Of a stretch of 64,000 nt of DNA, positions 17,087-25,768 are shown piece by piece. Position numbers and translations under genes: made by a program. The notes below the pieces were generated by a model, which did not search any database, was not told the DNA's origin, and worked only from the letters and a program-made list of their open reading frames with translations. Each line of letters begins with the position of its first letter. Within the stretch, counting starts at the first letter, position 1. This stretch comes from Rhodococcus sp. 4CII. GTDB lineage: Bacteria; Actinomycetota; Actinomycetes; Mycobacteriales; Mycobacteriaceae. The DNA is taken from positions 6,628,501 to 6,692,500 of the forward strand of contig NZ_JACCFE010000002.1 in the NCBI RefSeq assembly GCF_014256275.1, given 5' to 3'.

Positions 17087-17203
17087 ATGACAATCCTGGT
17101 CGTGATACTCCTCGTGTTCCTGGCGCTCGACGCGCTGGCGCTCGCCGGCCGCGCGCCCGACACCCACAACGAAGTCATCCAGCACGGGGACTTCCGGTTT
17201 TGA
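17087..17203 (+). CDS. Small single-span membrane protein, 38 residues
   Basis: Encodes a 38-residue peptide: one strongly hydrophobic helix (MTILVVILLVFLALDALALA) then a polar tail containing APDTHNEVIQ. Its stop codon overlaps the TTG start of the EamA gene by 4 nt (TTGA), the pattern of translational coupling, and an AAGG lies upstream of the ATG. No family is recognised. It may be a small subunit or leader peptide of the exporter. The alternative is that it is only a chance open frame in the leader, which the coupling and the clean hydrophobic segment argue against. Confidence 0.5.
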   Translation: MTILVVILLVFLALDALALAGRAPDTHNEVIQHGDFRF

Positions 17204-18102
17204 CAGGGAATCTGGCGGTCCAGTATGCGAGCACGGCGCTCGCCTGGGGTGCGAGTTTCCTGTTCATCAAGGTCGGGCTCGAGGGCCTGTCCTTCACCCA
17301 GGTCGTGCTGTGGCGGCTGGTGTTCGGGGCGGTGACCCTCGGTGCAGTTCTCGGGATCACCCGGACCCGGTTGCCGCGCGACGCGGCGACGTGGGCGCAC
17401 CTGTCGGTGCTGGCGCTCGCGCAGTGCCTGGTGCCGTGGTTGCTGTTCAGCTGGGCCGAGCAGAGCATCAGTTCGGGTCTGGCCAGCATCTACAACGCGA
17501 CCACACCGCTCATGACGATGTCGGTGGCCCTGGCGTTCCTGCCGGGTGAGAAGCTCACCGACGCAAAGCTGTTCGGCCTCCTGCTCGGATTCACGGGGGT
17601 GGTCGTGGTTCTGGCGCCGTGGCAGGCGGGAATCGTCGGCAGCGTTCCCGCTCAGCTCGCGTGCCTGGGGGCCACCGCGTCGTACGGTGTGGCATTGGTC
17701 TACCTGCGGCGGTTCATCCTTCCGCGGGGCGTCGGCACACCCACCATCGCGTTCATGCAGGTCTCGATCGCCGCGGCCGCCATGGTCCTGGCCACCCCGT
17801 GGGTCGCGAGCACGCCGATGCACCTGACCCCCGCAATCGTCGCGTCGATGATCGGACTGGGGGCGTTCGGAACCGGGCTGGCGTTCGTGTGGAACACGAA
17901 CGTGGTGCGCGGCTGGGGGCCCACCGCGGCCTCGACCGTCACCTACCTGACGCCGGTGGTCGGAGTCGTGCTGGGCGCGGTCGCCCTCGACGAGCACATC
18001 TCGTGGAATCAGCCCGTCGGCGTGCTCGCGGTGATCGCGGGAATCGTCGTGACCCAGCGGTCTTCGCGCAAGGCCGGCGCGACGGTCGCGGCGACGCCGT
18101 GA
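17200..18102 (+). CDS. EamA/DMT superfamily transporter
   Basis: A 300-residue drug/metabolite transporter with about ten hydrophobic helices arranged as two EamA repeats; the first begins STALAWGASFLFIKVGLEGL and the second ends TVTYLTPVVGVVLGAVALDE, both family hallmarks. Probable metabolite exporter, substrate unknown. I use the TTG at 17200, coupled to the stop of the 38-residue gene. Convergent with the 2H phosphodiesterase gene, with stops directly adjacent. Confidence 0.9.
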   Translation: MTGNLAVQYASTALAWGASFLFIKVGLEGLSFTQVVLWRLVFGAVTLGAVLGITRTRLPRDAATWAHLSVLALAQCLVPWLLFSWAEQSISSGLASIYNATTPLMTMSVALAFLPGEKLTDAKLFGLLLGFTGVVVVLAPWQAGIVGSVPAQLACLGATASYGVALVYLRRFILPRGVGTPTIAFMQVSIAAAAMVLATPWVASTPMHLTPAIVASMIGLGAFGTGLAFVWNTNVVRGWGPTAASTVTYLTPVVGVVLGAVALDEHISWNQPVGVLAVIAGIVVTQRSSRKAGATVAATP

Positions 18103-18624
18103 TCACGGAGGCGCCGTGACGACCCACTCGCGTTTGGCCTCCCCGTCCCAGCGGCGCACCACCGATGCCCGGCCGATGATGTCACCACCGTCGAGGAGTC
18201 GTGCGGCTTCCGGAATCTGATCGGCCGGGAGTCGCCGCGCGAGGGTCACGTGCGGCGTCCATTCGCCGGGGCGGATGTGCGGCGTGATCTCGGTGGCGCG
18301 TTCCGCGAGATCGAAGACGCTGCGGTGCAGGGACAGCAGGGCTCTCGACGGCACCACCAGCCGGGACAGTGTGACGTGCCTGCCGCCGAACATCACGAGT
18401 CCGCCCAACCTGATGTGGAAGGAGGGCGTCGCGATCCGGCGCCCGAGCAACTCGTCGATCTCCGGTGGTATGTGGCGCGCCACGAACAGGGTGATGTGCG
18501 GCCGATTCGATTCGGCGCGAACGCGTGTGCGGCTGGGCATCCCCGCATCCCACAGACGTTGCCACTCGGCGCGCACGGCAACGTCGGTCGCTTCGTCGAA
18601 CAGCAGTTCCACCGACTGGACCAT
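18103..18624 (-). CDS. 2'-5' RNA ligase-like 2H phosphodiesterase
   Basis: A 173-residue protein with the two HxT motifs that define the 2H phosphoesterase superfamily: PHITLF and PHVTLA. Such enzymes act on cyclic phosphates or 2'-5' linkages in RNA or nucleotides; the natural substrate is unknown. I chose the ATG at 18624 (MVQSVELLFDE) because homology-like sequence begins there; an ATG at 18645 would overlap the start of the divergent dehydrogenase gene. The two genes' start codons are only about 19 bases apart, so each promoter must lie within the other gene. Confidence 0.82.
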   Translation of the reverse strand: MVQSVELLFDEATDVAVRAEWQRLWDAGMPSRTRVRAESNRPHITLFVARHIPPEIDELLGRRIATPSFHIRLGGLVMFGGRHVTLSRLVVPSRALLSLHRSVFDLAERATEITPHIRPGEWTPHVTLARRLPADQIPEAARLLDGGDIIGRASVVRRWDGEAKREWVVTAPP

Positions 18625-18643
18625 GGTAGGCAATGATGGCCTC

Positions 18644-19738
18644 ATGAGCGGTGGTACGGCAAACATTTCCGATACCCGGATCGGGGTGCTCCTCGGCGAC
18701 GGCATCGGTCACGAGATCGTTCCGGCGACCCAGCGGGTGGTCTCGGCGGCGGTGACAGCAGCGGGAGGCGGTGTCGACTGGGTGGAACTGCCTCTCGGCC
18801 TGGGCGCCATCGAATCGCACGGAACCCCGATTCCCGACTGCACGCTCGCGGCGCTGGACGAACTCGACGCCTGGATCCTGGGCCCGCACGACAGCGCCGC
18901 CTATCCTGAACCGTTCCACGGCCGCCTGACCCCCGGCGGGGTGGTGCGCAAACGATTCGGCCTCTTCGCGAACATCCGGCCCGCGCGCTCGCTCGAGGGC
19001 GTCGCCGCGACGGTGCCCGACATGGACCTCGTGATCGTCAGAGAGAACACCGAAGGGCTGTACGCGGACCGGAACATGTTCGCCGGCAGCGGCGAGTTCA
19101 TGCCGACTCCCGACGTGGCACTGGCCGTCGGCGTCGTGACGAGGACGGCCTGTGAGCGCATCGCGCACACCGCATTCGCGTTGGCGCGCACGCGGGGCCG
19201 ACACGTCACGATCGTCCACAAGGCCAACGTGTTGTCGATGACCACGGGATTGTTCCGGGACGTGTGCCGCGAGGTGGGGGAGCGGGCCTACCCGGACGTC
19301 CGGATCGACGACGAGCACGTCGACGCCATGACCGCGCACCTGGTCCGCAGGGGGCGAGACTTCGACGTCGTGGTGACGGAGAACATGTTCGGCGACATCC
19401 TGTCGGATCTGGCGGGTGAGCTGTCCGGCTCGCTCGGCACGGCGCCGTCGATCAACAGTTCCGAGACCAAGGTGATGGCGCAGGCGGCGCACGGAGCCGC
19501 CCCCGACATCGCGGGCCACAACCGGGCCAATCCGACAGCCCTGATGCTGTCCGCCGCGATGATGCTGGACCTGCTCGGGGACCGTCGCGCGGACCGTCAT
19601 CTGGCCGGCGCGGCCCACCGGATCCGCGACGCCGTGCGCGCGACGATCGCCTCCGGAGTCGCCACGGCTGACCTGGGTGGACTCGCATCGACCAGTGAAT
19701 TCACGGAGACCGTCCTCGCGCGCACACTCCGTCGCTGA
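18644..19738 (+). CDS. Isocitrate/isopropylmalate dehydrogenase family protein
   Basis: A 364-residue beta-decarboxylating dehydrogenase. GVLLGDGIGHEIVPA at the N-terminus, VRENTEGLYADR in the middle and the signature region NMFGDILSDLAGELSGSLG are diagnostic; the substrate-binding Arg and Asp residues appear kept. It could oxidise 3-isopropylmalate, tartrate/malate or a related 2-hydroxyacid. With no leuCD neighbours, a true LeuB role is not supported. The ATG at 18644 is chosen because the family fold starts a few residues later; an upstream-open frame to 18275 is antisense to the 2H gene and not credible. Confidence 0.85.
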   Translation: MSGGTANISDTRIGVLLGDGIGHEIVPATQRVVSAAVTAAGGGVDWVELPLGLGAIESHGTPIPDCTLAALDELDAWILGPHDSAAYPEPFHGRLTPGGVVRKRFGLFANIRPARSLEGVAATVPDMDLVIVRENTEGLYADRNMFAGSGEFMPTPDVALAVGVVTRTACERIAHTAFALARTRGRHVTIVHKANVLSMTTGLFRDVCREVGERAYPDVRIDDEHVDAMTAHLVRRGRDFDVVVTENMFGDILSDLAGELSGSLGTAPSINSSETKVMAQAAHGAAPDIAGHNRANPTALMLSAAMMLDLLGDRRADRHLAGAAHRIRDAVRATIASGVATADLGGLASTSEFTETVLARTLRR

Positions 19739-19886
19739 AACCGCCGCCATGGGCCGCGGTCGGCCGTTAGTGTTCGGTAACGACATCCGCAGATGTGGGT
19801 ATCGTGCCCTACCGTTCGACTATTCGGAGTTCGACAGTTCTCCGTCGCCGTAGCTCGCTCGGTGCACCACGATCTTCTGGGAGGAC

Positions 19887-20816
19887 ATGCCAGTGTCTGG
19901 TCGATCCGTCTTCGCGCGAGGCCGCCTGGCCCGCACCATTTGCGCACTGGCGGGCGGCAGTGCGCTGCTGCTCGCGGGATGTGCCAGTAACACAGAGGGC
20001 GGTGGCTCGCCGTCCGGAGACGGCACCGTCGCCGTGGAAGTCGACAAGGTGGATGCGATCGCGGCGACCTTGCCGGAGAAAATCGCCTCGTCCGGCAAGA
20101 TCATCGTCGGCGTCAATATTCCCTACTCGCCCAACGAGTTCAAGGATCCGAGCGGCAAGATCGTCGGGTTCGACGTCGACCTCGTGGATGCCGTCGGCAA
20201 GGTGCTCGGCGTGACGCCGGAGTACACCGAGGCGGATTTCGACAAGATCATCCCGTCGATCCAGGCCGGCAGCTACGACATGGGTATGTCGTCGTTCACC
20301 GACACCAAGGAACGCGAGCAGTCCGTCGATTTCACGACGTACTTCAGCGCCGGTGTGCAGTGGGCGCAGCCCGCCGGGAAGTCCGTCGACCCCACCAACG
20401 CGTGCGGGCTCCGGGTAGGGGTGCAGACCACCACCATCGAGGATCTCGAGGAAGTGCCTGCCAAGAGTGCGGCCTGCGTCGCGGCCGGTAAGCCACCCAT
20501 CGAGATCGTGAAGTTCGACAGCCAGGACGACGCCGCCAACGCCGTCGCACTCGGCAAGGTCGACGCGATGTCCGCCGACTCGCCAGTCACCGCGTACGCG
20601 ATCAAGCAGAGTGACGGCAAGATCGAGGCGGCCGGCGAGGTTTTCGACGCCGCACCCTACGGCTGGCCTGTCGCGAAGGGTTCACCGCTCGCGCAGACCC
20701 TTCAGCAGGCGCTGCAGCACCTCATCGACGACGGCACCTACCGCAAGATCGCCGAGAACTGGGGCGTCGAGGCGGGCGTCATCACGACGTCGCAGATCAA
20801 CGGCGCCACGAGCTGA
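19887..20816 (+). CDS. Polar amino acid ABC substrate-binding lipoprotein
   Basis: A 309-residue SBP_bac_3 protein with a signal peptide ending LLLAGCASN (Cys32 lipidation site), then the family opening KIIVGVNIPYSPNEFKDPSG and a second lobe containing YDMGMSSFTDTKEREQSVDF. It should present polar amino acids or related compounds to the permease encoded 12 bases downstream. GGGAGG lies 3-4 bases before the ATG at 19887, and a GTG two codons later is the alternative. First gene of a three-gene PAAT operon. Confidence 0.92.
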   Translation: MPVSGRSVFARGRLARTICALAGGSALLLAGCASNTEGGGSPSGDGTVAVEVDKVDAIAATLPEKIASSGKIIVGVNIPYSPNEFKDPSGKIVGFDVDLVDAVGKVLGVTPEYTEADFDKIIPSIQAGSYDMGMSSFTDTKEREQSVDFTTYFSAGVQWAQPAGKSVDPTNACGLRVGVQTTTIEDLEEVPAKSAACVAAGKPPIEIVKFDSQDDAANAVALGKVDAMSADSPVTAYAIKQSDGKIEAAGEVFDAAPYGWPVAKGSPLAQTLQQALQHLIDDGTYRKIAENWGVEAGVITTSQINGATS

Positions 20817-20827
20817 GCGGTTGACGA

Positions 20828-21820
20828 GTGTCTGACGTGGAGAAGGCTCCGGAGCGGTCCGGCACCGAGCCGGGCCAGGAACCGGAACCGATCAAGGCGA
20901 TCCCGTTGCGGCGGCCCGGCCGCTGGATCGCCGCGATCGTCGTCGGTCTGCTGCTGGCGCTATTCGTCAACGGAGCGCGCACCAATGAGGCGTACCGCTG
21001 GGACGTCTATGCCCGCTATCTGTTCGATGCACGGATCTCCGCGGCGGCGTGGAACACCATCCAGCTGACGATTCTGTCGATGGCAATCGCCATCGTGCTG
21101 GGTGTGATTCTCGCCGTGATGCGGCTGTCGCCGAACCCCGTGCTGAAGGCGGCGTCGTGGGGATACCTGTGGATCTTCCGCGGCACCCCGGTCTACGTGC
21201 AGTTGGTGTTCTGGGGACTGTTCCCGTCCATCTACAAACAGCTGGATCTGGGAATCCCGTTCGTGCACCAGTTCGTGCACATCGATCTGCAGGGAATCAA
21301 CGCGGCCTTCCTGTTCGCGGTGATCGGACTGGGTCTCAACGAGGCCGCGTACATGGCCGAGATCGTCCGAGCCGGCGTGAACTCGGTGGCCGAGGGGCAG
21401 ACGGAGGCGTCGGTGGCGCTCGGCATGACGTGGTCGCAGACCATGCGCCGCACGGTGCTGCCGCAGGCGATGCGGGTCATCATCCCGCCCACCGGTAACG
21501 AGTTGATCAGCATGCTGAAGACGACGTCGCTGGTCACCGCCGTGCCGTACAGCCTCGAGTTGTACGGCCGTGCCAGAGATATCTCGGGCGCCAACTTCCA
21601 GCCGATTCCGCTGCTGATGGTGGCCGCCACCTGGTACCTCGCCATCACGAGCCTGCTCATGATCGGCCAGTTCTACCTGGAGCGCTACTACTCGAAGGGG
21701 GCATCCCGCAAGCTCACCGCGCGGCAACTGCAGGCGCTCGCCGACGCGCAGGGCAAACCCCTGGTGATCGAACCGGGGCCTGAAACCTTGCCCGACACAC
21801 CCGGAGGGGAACGACGATGA
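20828..21820 (+). CDS. Polar amino acid ABC transporter permease
   Basis: A 330-residue permease of the HisM/GlnP type. A cytosolic N-terminus of about 30 residues is followed by TM segments and the EAA loop (EGQTEASVALGMTWSQTMRR then VLPQAMRVIIPPTGNE) that contacts the ATPase. Only one permease gene is present, so the pore is presumably a homodimer. GTG start at 20828. The end overlaps the ATPase start by 4 nt (ATGA). Confidence 0.92.
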   Translation: MSDVEKAPERSGTEPGQEPEPIKAIPLRRPGRWIAAIVVGLLLALFVNGARTNEAYRWDVYARYLFDARISAAAWNTIQLTILSMAIAIVLGVILAVMRLSPNPVLKAASWGYLWIFRGTPVYVQLVFWGLFPSIYKQLDLGIPFVHQFVHIDLQGINAAFLFAVIGLGLNEAAYMAEIVRAGVNSVAEGQTEASVALGMTWSQTMRRTVLPQAMRVIIPPTGNELISMLKTTSLVTAVPYSLELYGRARDISGANFQPIPLLMVAATWYLAITSLLMIGQFYLERYYSKGASRKLTARQLQALADAQGKPLVIEPGPETLPDTPGGERR

Positions 21821-22578
21821 CGCCGATGGTCGTGGCAGACCGGGTCTGCAAGAACTTCGGGGCGTTGAAGGTACTCAAGGGTGTGTCGCTGGAGATCGGC
21901 GCCGGCCAGGTCCTGTGCCTGGTCGGACCGTCCGGATCCGGGAAATCGACGTTCCTGCGGTGCATCAACCACCTCGAGCAGGTCAATGCCGGACGGTTGT
22001 ACGTCGACGGCGAGATCGTCGGATACTCCGAGCGGGGCGGCAAGCTGTACGAACTCCATCCGCGGGCGGCCGCGAAGCAGCGCCGCGAGATCGGGATGGT
22101 CTTCCAGCACTTCAACCTGTTCCCGCACCGGACTGCCCTCGAGAACATCATCGAGGCACCCATCCAGGTGAAGAAGCTGAGCAAGAAGAAGGCGCTCGAG
22201 CGGGGCCGGGATCTCCTCGATCAGGTCGGTCTCAGCGAGAAGGCGGACGCCTACCCCGCGCAACTGTCGGGTGGCCAGCAGCAGCGCGTCGCGATCGCCC
22301 GTGCGCTCGCGATGGACCCGAAGCTGATGCTGTTCGACGAGCCGACGTCCGCCCTCGACCCGGAATTGGTGGGGGAGGTGCTCACCGTGATGAAAGATCT
22401 CGCGGCCGGCGGAATGACCATGGTCGTCGTCACCCACGAGATGGGCTTCGCCCGTGAGGTGGCCGACCAGTTGGTGTTCATGGACGGCGGCGTGGTCGTC
22501 GAGTCGGGTAACCCCCGGGAGTTGCTGGCCAATCCCCAACACGACCGCACCAAGGCGTTCTTGTCGAAATTGCTGTGA
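21817..22578 (+). CDS. Polar amino acid ABC transporter ATPase (GlnQ-like)
   Basis: A 253-residue ATPase with Walker A GPSGSGKSTFLR, MVFQHFNLFPH at the Q-loop (typical of PAAT ATPases), signature LSGGQQQRVAIARAL and Walker B LMLFDEPTSALDPE. It energises the preceding permease and is translationally coupled to it. The operon ends here; the next gene is convergent, 40 bases away. Confidence 0.93.
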   Translation: MTPMVVADRVCKNFGALKVLKGVSLEIGAGQVLCLVGPSGSGKSTFLRCINHLEQVNAGRLYVDGEIVGYSERGGKLYELHPRAAAKQRREIGMVFQHFNLFPHRTALENIIEAPIQVKKLSKKKALERGRDLLDQVGLSEKADAYPAQLSGGQQQRVAIARALAMDPKLMLFDEPTSALDPELVGEVLTVMKDLAAGGMTMVVVTHEMGFAREVADQLVFMDGGVVVESGNPRELLANPQHDRTKAFLSKLL

Positions 22579-22618
22579 TGGCCTTCGGTCTCGTGAGTAC
22601 TTGTTCAACCGACCGCGG

Positions 22619-23512
22619 TTACCGAGTGCTCACGGGTTTGCGGCAGCTGAAGATGGCGGTGCCGGGGAAGATCTGCCCGCGCAGCGGGCTCCACTGCCCC
22701 CATTCTCGGTCGAGCCATTCGGGCCACTCCGGTTCGATGATGTCGCGCACCTCCAGTCCGGCGGCGACGATCTCGCGCACCCGATCGCCGATGGTCCGGT
22801 GGTGTTCGACGTAGGTGGGGACGCCGTCGCCGTCGACCTCCACGTAGGGCGTGCGGTCGAAATAGGGGAGCGAGGCAGTCAGCCCGCGCGGGCCCGGGTC
22901 GTCCGGGAAGATCCACCGGATCGGATGGTTGACGGCGAACACCCACAGTCCACCCGGCCGGAGAACCCGAGCGACCTCACGCATCACCTGCTGTGAATCC
23001 GCCACGAACGGAACAGCACCAAAAGCCGAACATGCGACGTCGAAGCTCGCGTCGGCAAAGGGGAGGTGTTCGGCTCCCGCATGCACGAGCGGCACCGTCA
23101 CGCCACCGGCCCGCATGGCCTCGACGCCGCGGGTCAGCATCGACATCGACAGGTCGAGGCCGACGGCCCGGGCACCGCGGCCGGCCAGCCAGCGCGCGCA
23201 GGGCGCGGAACCGCAACCCACTTCGAGGACGTCCTTGCCCGCCACGTCACCGAGTAGGTGGTAATCGCCCTCGTGAAGCCCCTCCGGACACCAGATGAAC
23301 TCGCCCTCGGCCGAGTCGACGCCGAGGAACTCGCCGTGCGTGCGGTGGTAGTCGTCGGCGTCCGCATCCCACCAGGCACGGCTCGCGCGCTCACTGGATT
23401 CGGAATCGACGCGGACGCGGCTCACCCCGGTGGTTCCGAGGACGCTGTTGGCGGTGCCGTGACGGTCGTCTTCGGCGGAGAGGGGAGAATCGGACGGGCG
23501 GGGATCGGACAT
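22619..23512 (-). CDS. Class I SAM-dependent methyltransferase
   Basis: A 297-residue methyltransferase with SAM-binding motif I DVLEVGCGSAPCARWLAGRG, an acidic residue after strand 2 (VGLDLSMSML) and the Methyltransf_11 pattern ACSAFGAVPFVADSQQVMREVARVLRPGG. The N-terminal region WWDADADDYHRTHGEFLG suggests a small-molecule or modified-nucleobase substrate; it is not assignable. I use the ATG at 23512 rather than a TTG two codons upstream. Divergent from rpsA. Confidence 0.85.
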   Translation of the reverse strand: MSDPRPSDSPLSAEDDRHGTANSVLGTTGVSRVRVDSESSERASRAWWDADADDYHRTHGEFLGVDSAEGEFIWCPEGLHEGDYHLLGDVAGKDVLEVGCGSAPCARWLAGRGARAVGLDLSMSMLTRGVEAMRAGGVTVPLVHAGAEHLPFADASFDVACSAFGAVPFVADSQQVMREVARVLRPGGLWVFAVNHPIRWIFPDDPGPRGLTASLPYFDRTPYVEVDGDGVPTYVEHHRTIGDRVREIVAAGLEVRDIIEPEWPEWLDREWGQWSPLRGQIFPGTAIFSCRKPVSTR

Positions 23513-23547
23513 GGGCAACAGAGTAGAGCGTGGGGAGGTGCCCGGGT

Positions 23548-23577
23548 TTGCCCAGCTTGCCCAGGGGCGCGTAGCCT
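23548..23577 (+). promoter_or_regulatory. Possible rpsA promoter
   Basis: TTGCCC (23548-23553), 18 bases, TAGCCT (23572-23577). Plausible housekeeping-type spacing; it would give an rpsA leader of about 180 nt. Weak similarity, listed as a candidate only. The rest of the 249-base gap shows no clear structure. Confidence 0.3.
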
Positions 23578-23761
23578 ATTGCACGCGAGTGTCTATGTGT
23601 GCGGCATCGGATCGGTTCAGTTCGAGTACGTTCGGTTCCAGTCGGGTGTCGTTCATTTCGCTTGCGGTGATCTGATTCGGCGGGAGTGCTTCGTCGGAGC
23701 AGGTTGCTTGTCCGACAGAACACCATCAACCGACCACAACCCGTCCGGAGCAACCCAACAC

Positions 23762-25246
23762 ATGCCCTCCACCACCGTGACCTCGCCGCAGGTAGCCGTC
23801 AACGACATCGGCTCCGCCGAGGACTTCCTCGCCGCCATCGACGCAACGATCAAGTACTTCAACGATGGCGACATCGTCGAAGGCACCATCGTCAAGGTCG
23901 ATCGTGACGAGGTCCTGCTCGACATCGGTTACAAGACCGAAGGTGTCATCCCTTCCCGTGAGCTCTCCATCAAGCACGACGTCGACCCCAACGAGGTCGT
24001 CTCCGTGGGCGATGAGGTCGAAGCTCTCGTCCTCACCAAGGAGGACAAGGAAGGCCGACTGATCCTGTCGAAGAAGCGCGCTCAGTACGAGCGTGCCTGG
24101 GGCACCATCGAGGAGCTCAAGGAGAAGGACGAGGCCGTCAAGGGCACCGTCATCGAGGTCGTCAAGGGCGGCCTGATCCTCGACATCGGCCTGCGCGGCT
24201 TCCTTCCCGCTTCGCTCGTCGAGATGCGCCGTGTCCGCGACCTCCAGCCGTACGTCGGCAAGGAGATCGAGGCCAAGATCATCGAGCTCGACAAGAACCG
24301 CAACAACGTCGTCCTCTCGCGCCGCGCATGGCTCGAGCAGACGCAGTCCGAGGTTCGCAGCGAGTTCCTGCACCAGCTGCAGAAGGGCCAGGTCCGCAAG
24401 GGCGTCGTGTCCTCCATCGTCAACTTCGGTGCCTTCGTGGACCTGGGCGGCGTAGACGGCCTGGTGCACGTGTCCGAGCTGTCCTGGAAGCACATCGACC
24501 ACCCGTCCGAGGTCGTCGAGGTCGGCACCGAGGTCACCGTCGAGGTGCTCGACGTCGACCTGGACCGCGAGCGCGTGTCGCTGTCGCTCAAGGCCACGCA
24601 GGAAGACCCGTGGCGTCAGTTCGCCCGCACGCACGCCATCGGCCAGATCGTGCCCGGCAAGGTCACGAAGCTGGTTCCGTTCGGTGCCTTCGTGCGCGTC
24701 GAAGAGGGAATCGAAGGCCTCGTCCACATCTCCGAGCTGGCCGAGCGCCACGTGGAGGTCCCGGACCAGGTTGTCGGCGTGAACGACGATGCACTCGTCA
24801 AGGTCATCGACATCGACCTCGAGCGTCGCCGGATCTCGCTGTCGCTGAAGCAGGCCAACGAGGACTACAACGCCGAGTTCGATCCGTCCAAGTACGGCAT
24901 GGCGGACAGCTACGACGAGCAGGGCAACTACATCTTCCCCGAGGGCTTCGATCCCGAGACCAACGAATGGCTCGAGGGTTTCGACAAGCAGCGTGAAGAG
25001 TGGGAGAACCGCTACGCCGAGGCTGAGCGTCGCCACAAGATGCACACCGCTCAGATGGAGAAGACCGCTGCAGACGAGGCCGCCGAGGCCGCCACCGCTG
25101 CTGCCGGCTACTCCTCCGAGTCGGGTGCCGGCGATGCCGACGCCGCTTCGTCCTCCAGCTCCTCGTCGTCCGAGTCTGCCGGCGGTTCGCTGGCCAGCGA
25201 CGCACAGCTCGCCGCTCTGCGCGAGAAGCTGTCGGGCAACGCCTAG
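23762..25246 (+). CDS. rpsA: 30S ribosomal protein S1
   Basis: A 494-residue S1 protein with four S1 RNA-binding repeats (for example GDIVEGTIVKVDRDEVLLDIG, KGVVSSIVNFGAFVDLGGVDG and VPGKVTKLVPFGAFVRVEEG), the four-domain form usual in actinobacteria. The C-terminal 90 residues are low-complexity and acidic with a Ser run. It binds mRNA on the small subunit and aids initiation. The ATG at 23762 (MPSTTVTSPQ) is chosen by homology; the open frame continues far upstream through the leader but lacks family sequence. A strong terminator follows 31 bases after the stop. Confidence 0.97.
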   Translation: MPSTTVTSPQVAVNDIGSAEDFLAAIDATIKYFNDGDIVEGTIVKVDRDEVLLDIGYKTEGVIPSRELSIKHDVDPNEVVSVGDEVEALVLTKEDKEGRLILSKKRAQYERAWGTIEELKEKDEAVKGTVIEVVKGGLILDIGLRGFLPASLVEMRRVRDLQPYVGKEIEAKIIELDKNRNNVVLSRRAWLEQTQSEVRSEFLHQLQKGQVRKGVVSSIVNFGAFVDLGGVDGLVHVSELSWKHIDHPSEVVEVGTEVTVEVLDVDLDRERVSLSLKATQEDPWRQFARTHAIGQIVPGKVTKLVPFGAFVRVEEGIEGLVHISELAERHVEVPDQVVGVNDDALVKVIDIDLERRRISLSLKQANEDYNAEFDPSKYGMADSYDEQGNYIFPEGFDPETNEWLEGFDKQREEWENRYAEAERRHKMHTAQMEKTAADEAAEAATAAAGYSSESGAGDADAASSSSSSSSESAGGSLASDAQLAALREKLSGNA

Positions 25247-25277
25247 CAAGTCCGCCTGACTCGTCGGGCACAGCCGA

Positions 25278-25310
25278 AAACCCCGCTCCTGCACTGCAGG
25301 GGCGGGGTTT
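25278..25310 (+). terminator. rpsA terminator
   Basis: GC-rich stem of about 15 bp with one mismatch: left arm AAACCCCGCTCCTGCA, right arm ending GGCGGGGTTT. It lies 31 bases downstream of the rpsA stop. Confidence 0.75.
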
Positions 25311-25339
25311 CGTCGGTTCAAGACCCTGAATATGACTGG

Positions 25340-25365
25340 GGCCCAACCTCTTCGGAGGTCGGGCC
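25340..25365 (-). terminator. Terminator facing rpsA, serves the small minus-strand gene
   Basis: Eleven-base arms (25340-25350 and 25355-25365, one mismatch) closed by a TTCG tetraloop. It lies 15 bases beyond the stop of the 72-residue minus-strand gene, giving back-to-back terminators between convergent transcripts. Confidence 0.65.
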
Positions 25366-25380
25366 ACAGTAGAGGGTGCG

Positions 25381-25599
25381 TCAGCTCGCGGTTGCGGGAA
25401 TCCAGTGACCCGACGAGGACTGCACCTCGGTGCGCTTACGCATCGTCGCGAAGCTGTGCCTGCCCTGGCCGATGAGTGCGGTGAGCCAGGTCCGGCGATG
25501 CTCGGCGAGCGCGGAGGCCACCTCGGGAATCTCGATGCAATGCACCCCGCCCGCAAAGCCGAGGCGGTGCCGACCGAACTGGTTGCGGTGATCGCGCAT
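25381..25599 (-). CDS. Small hypothetical protein, 72 residues
   Basis: Encodes a 72-residue basic protein (begins MRDHRNQFGRHRLGFAGG; contains HCIEIPEVASALAEHRRTWL). No family recognised. It has a Shine-Dalgarno AGAGGA at correct distance from the ATG at 25599 and its own hairpin terminator just beyond the stop, which support a real gene rather than a shadow frame. It contains one Cys and four scattered His; no membrane segment. It sits convergent to rpsA and divergent from coaE, about 170 bases away. Confidence 0.6.
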   Translation of the reverse strand: MRDHRNQFGRHRLGFAGGVHCIEIPEVASALAEHRRTWLTALIGQGRHSFATMRKRTEVQSSSGHWIPATAS

Positions 25600-25768
25600 G
25601 GCGTTCCTCTTCTTCGAGAAGGTGCAGGTCGGTGCGTTCGCTCGAACATAACCGACCGTGCCGGACTTCTGTGGTATTTGGGGCTGGTGAGTCTGCCGGT
25701 AGCGATGAGAGCGACGATCGGCACGGGACGTGAGTGCTCGCTGCGCGGTGGATGCAACACTGGGGGAC

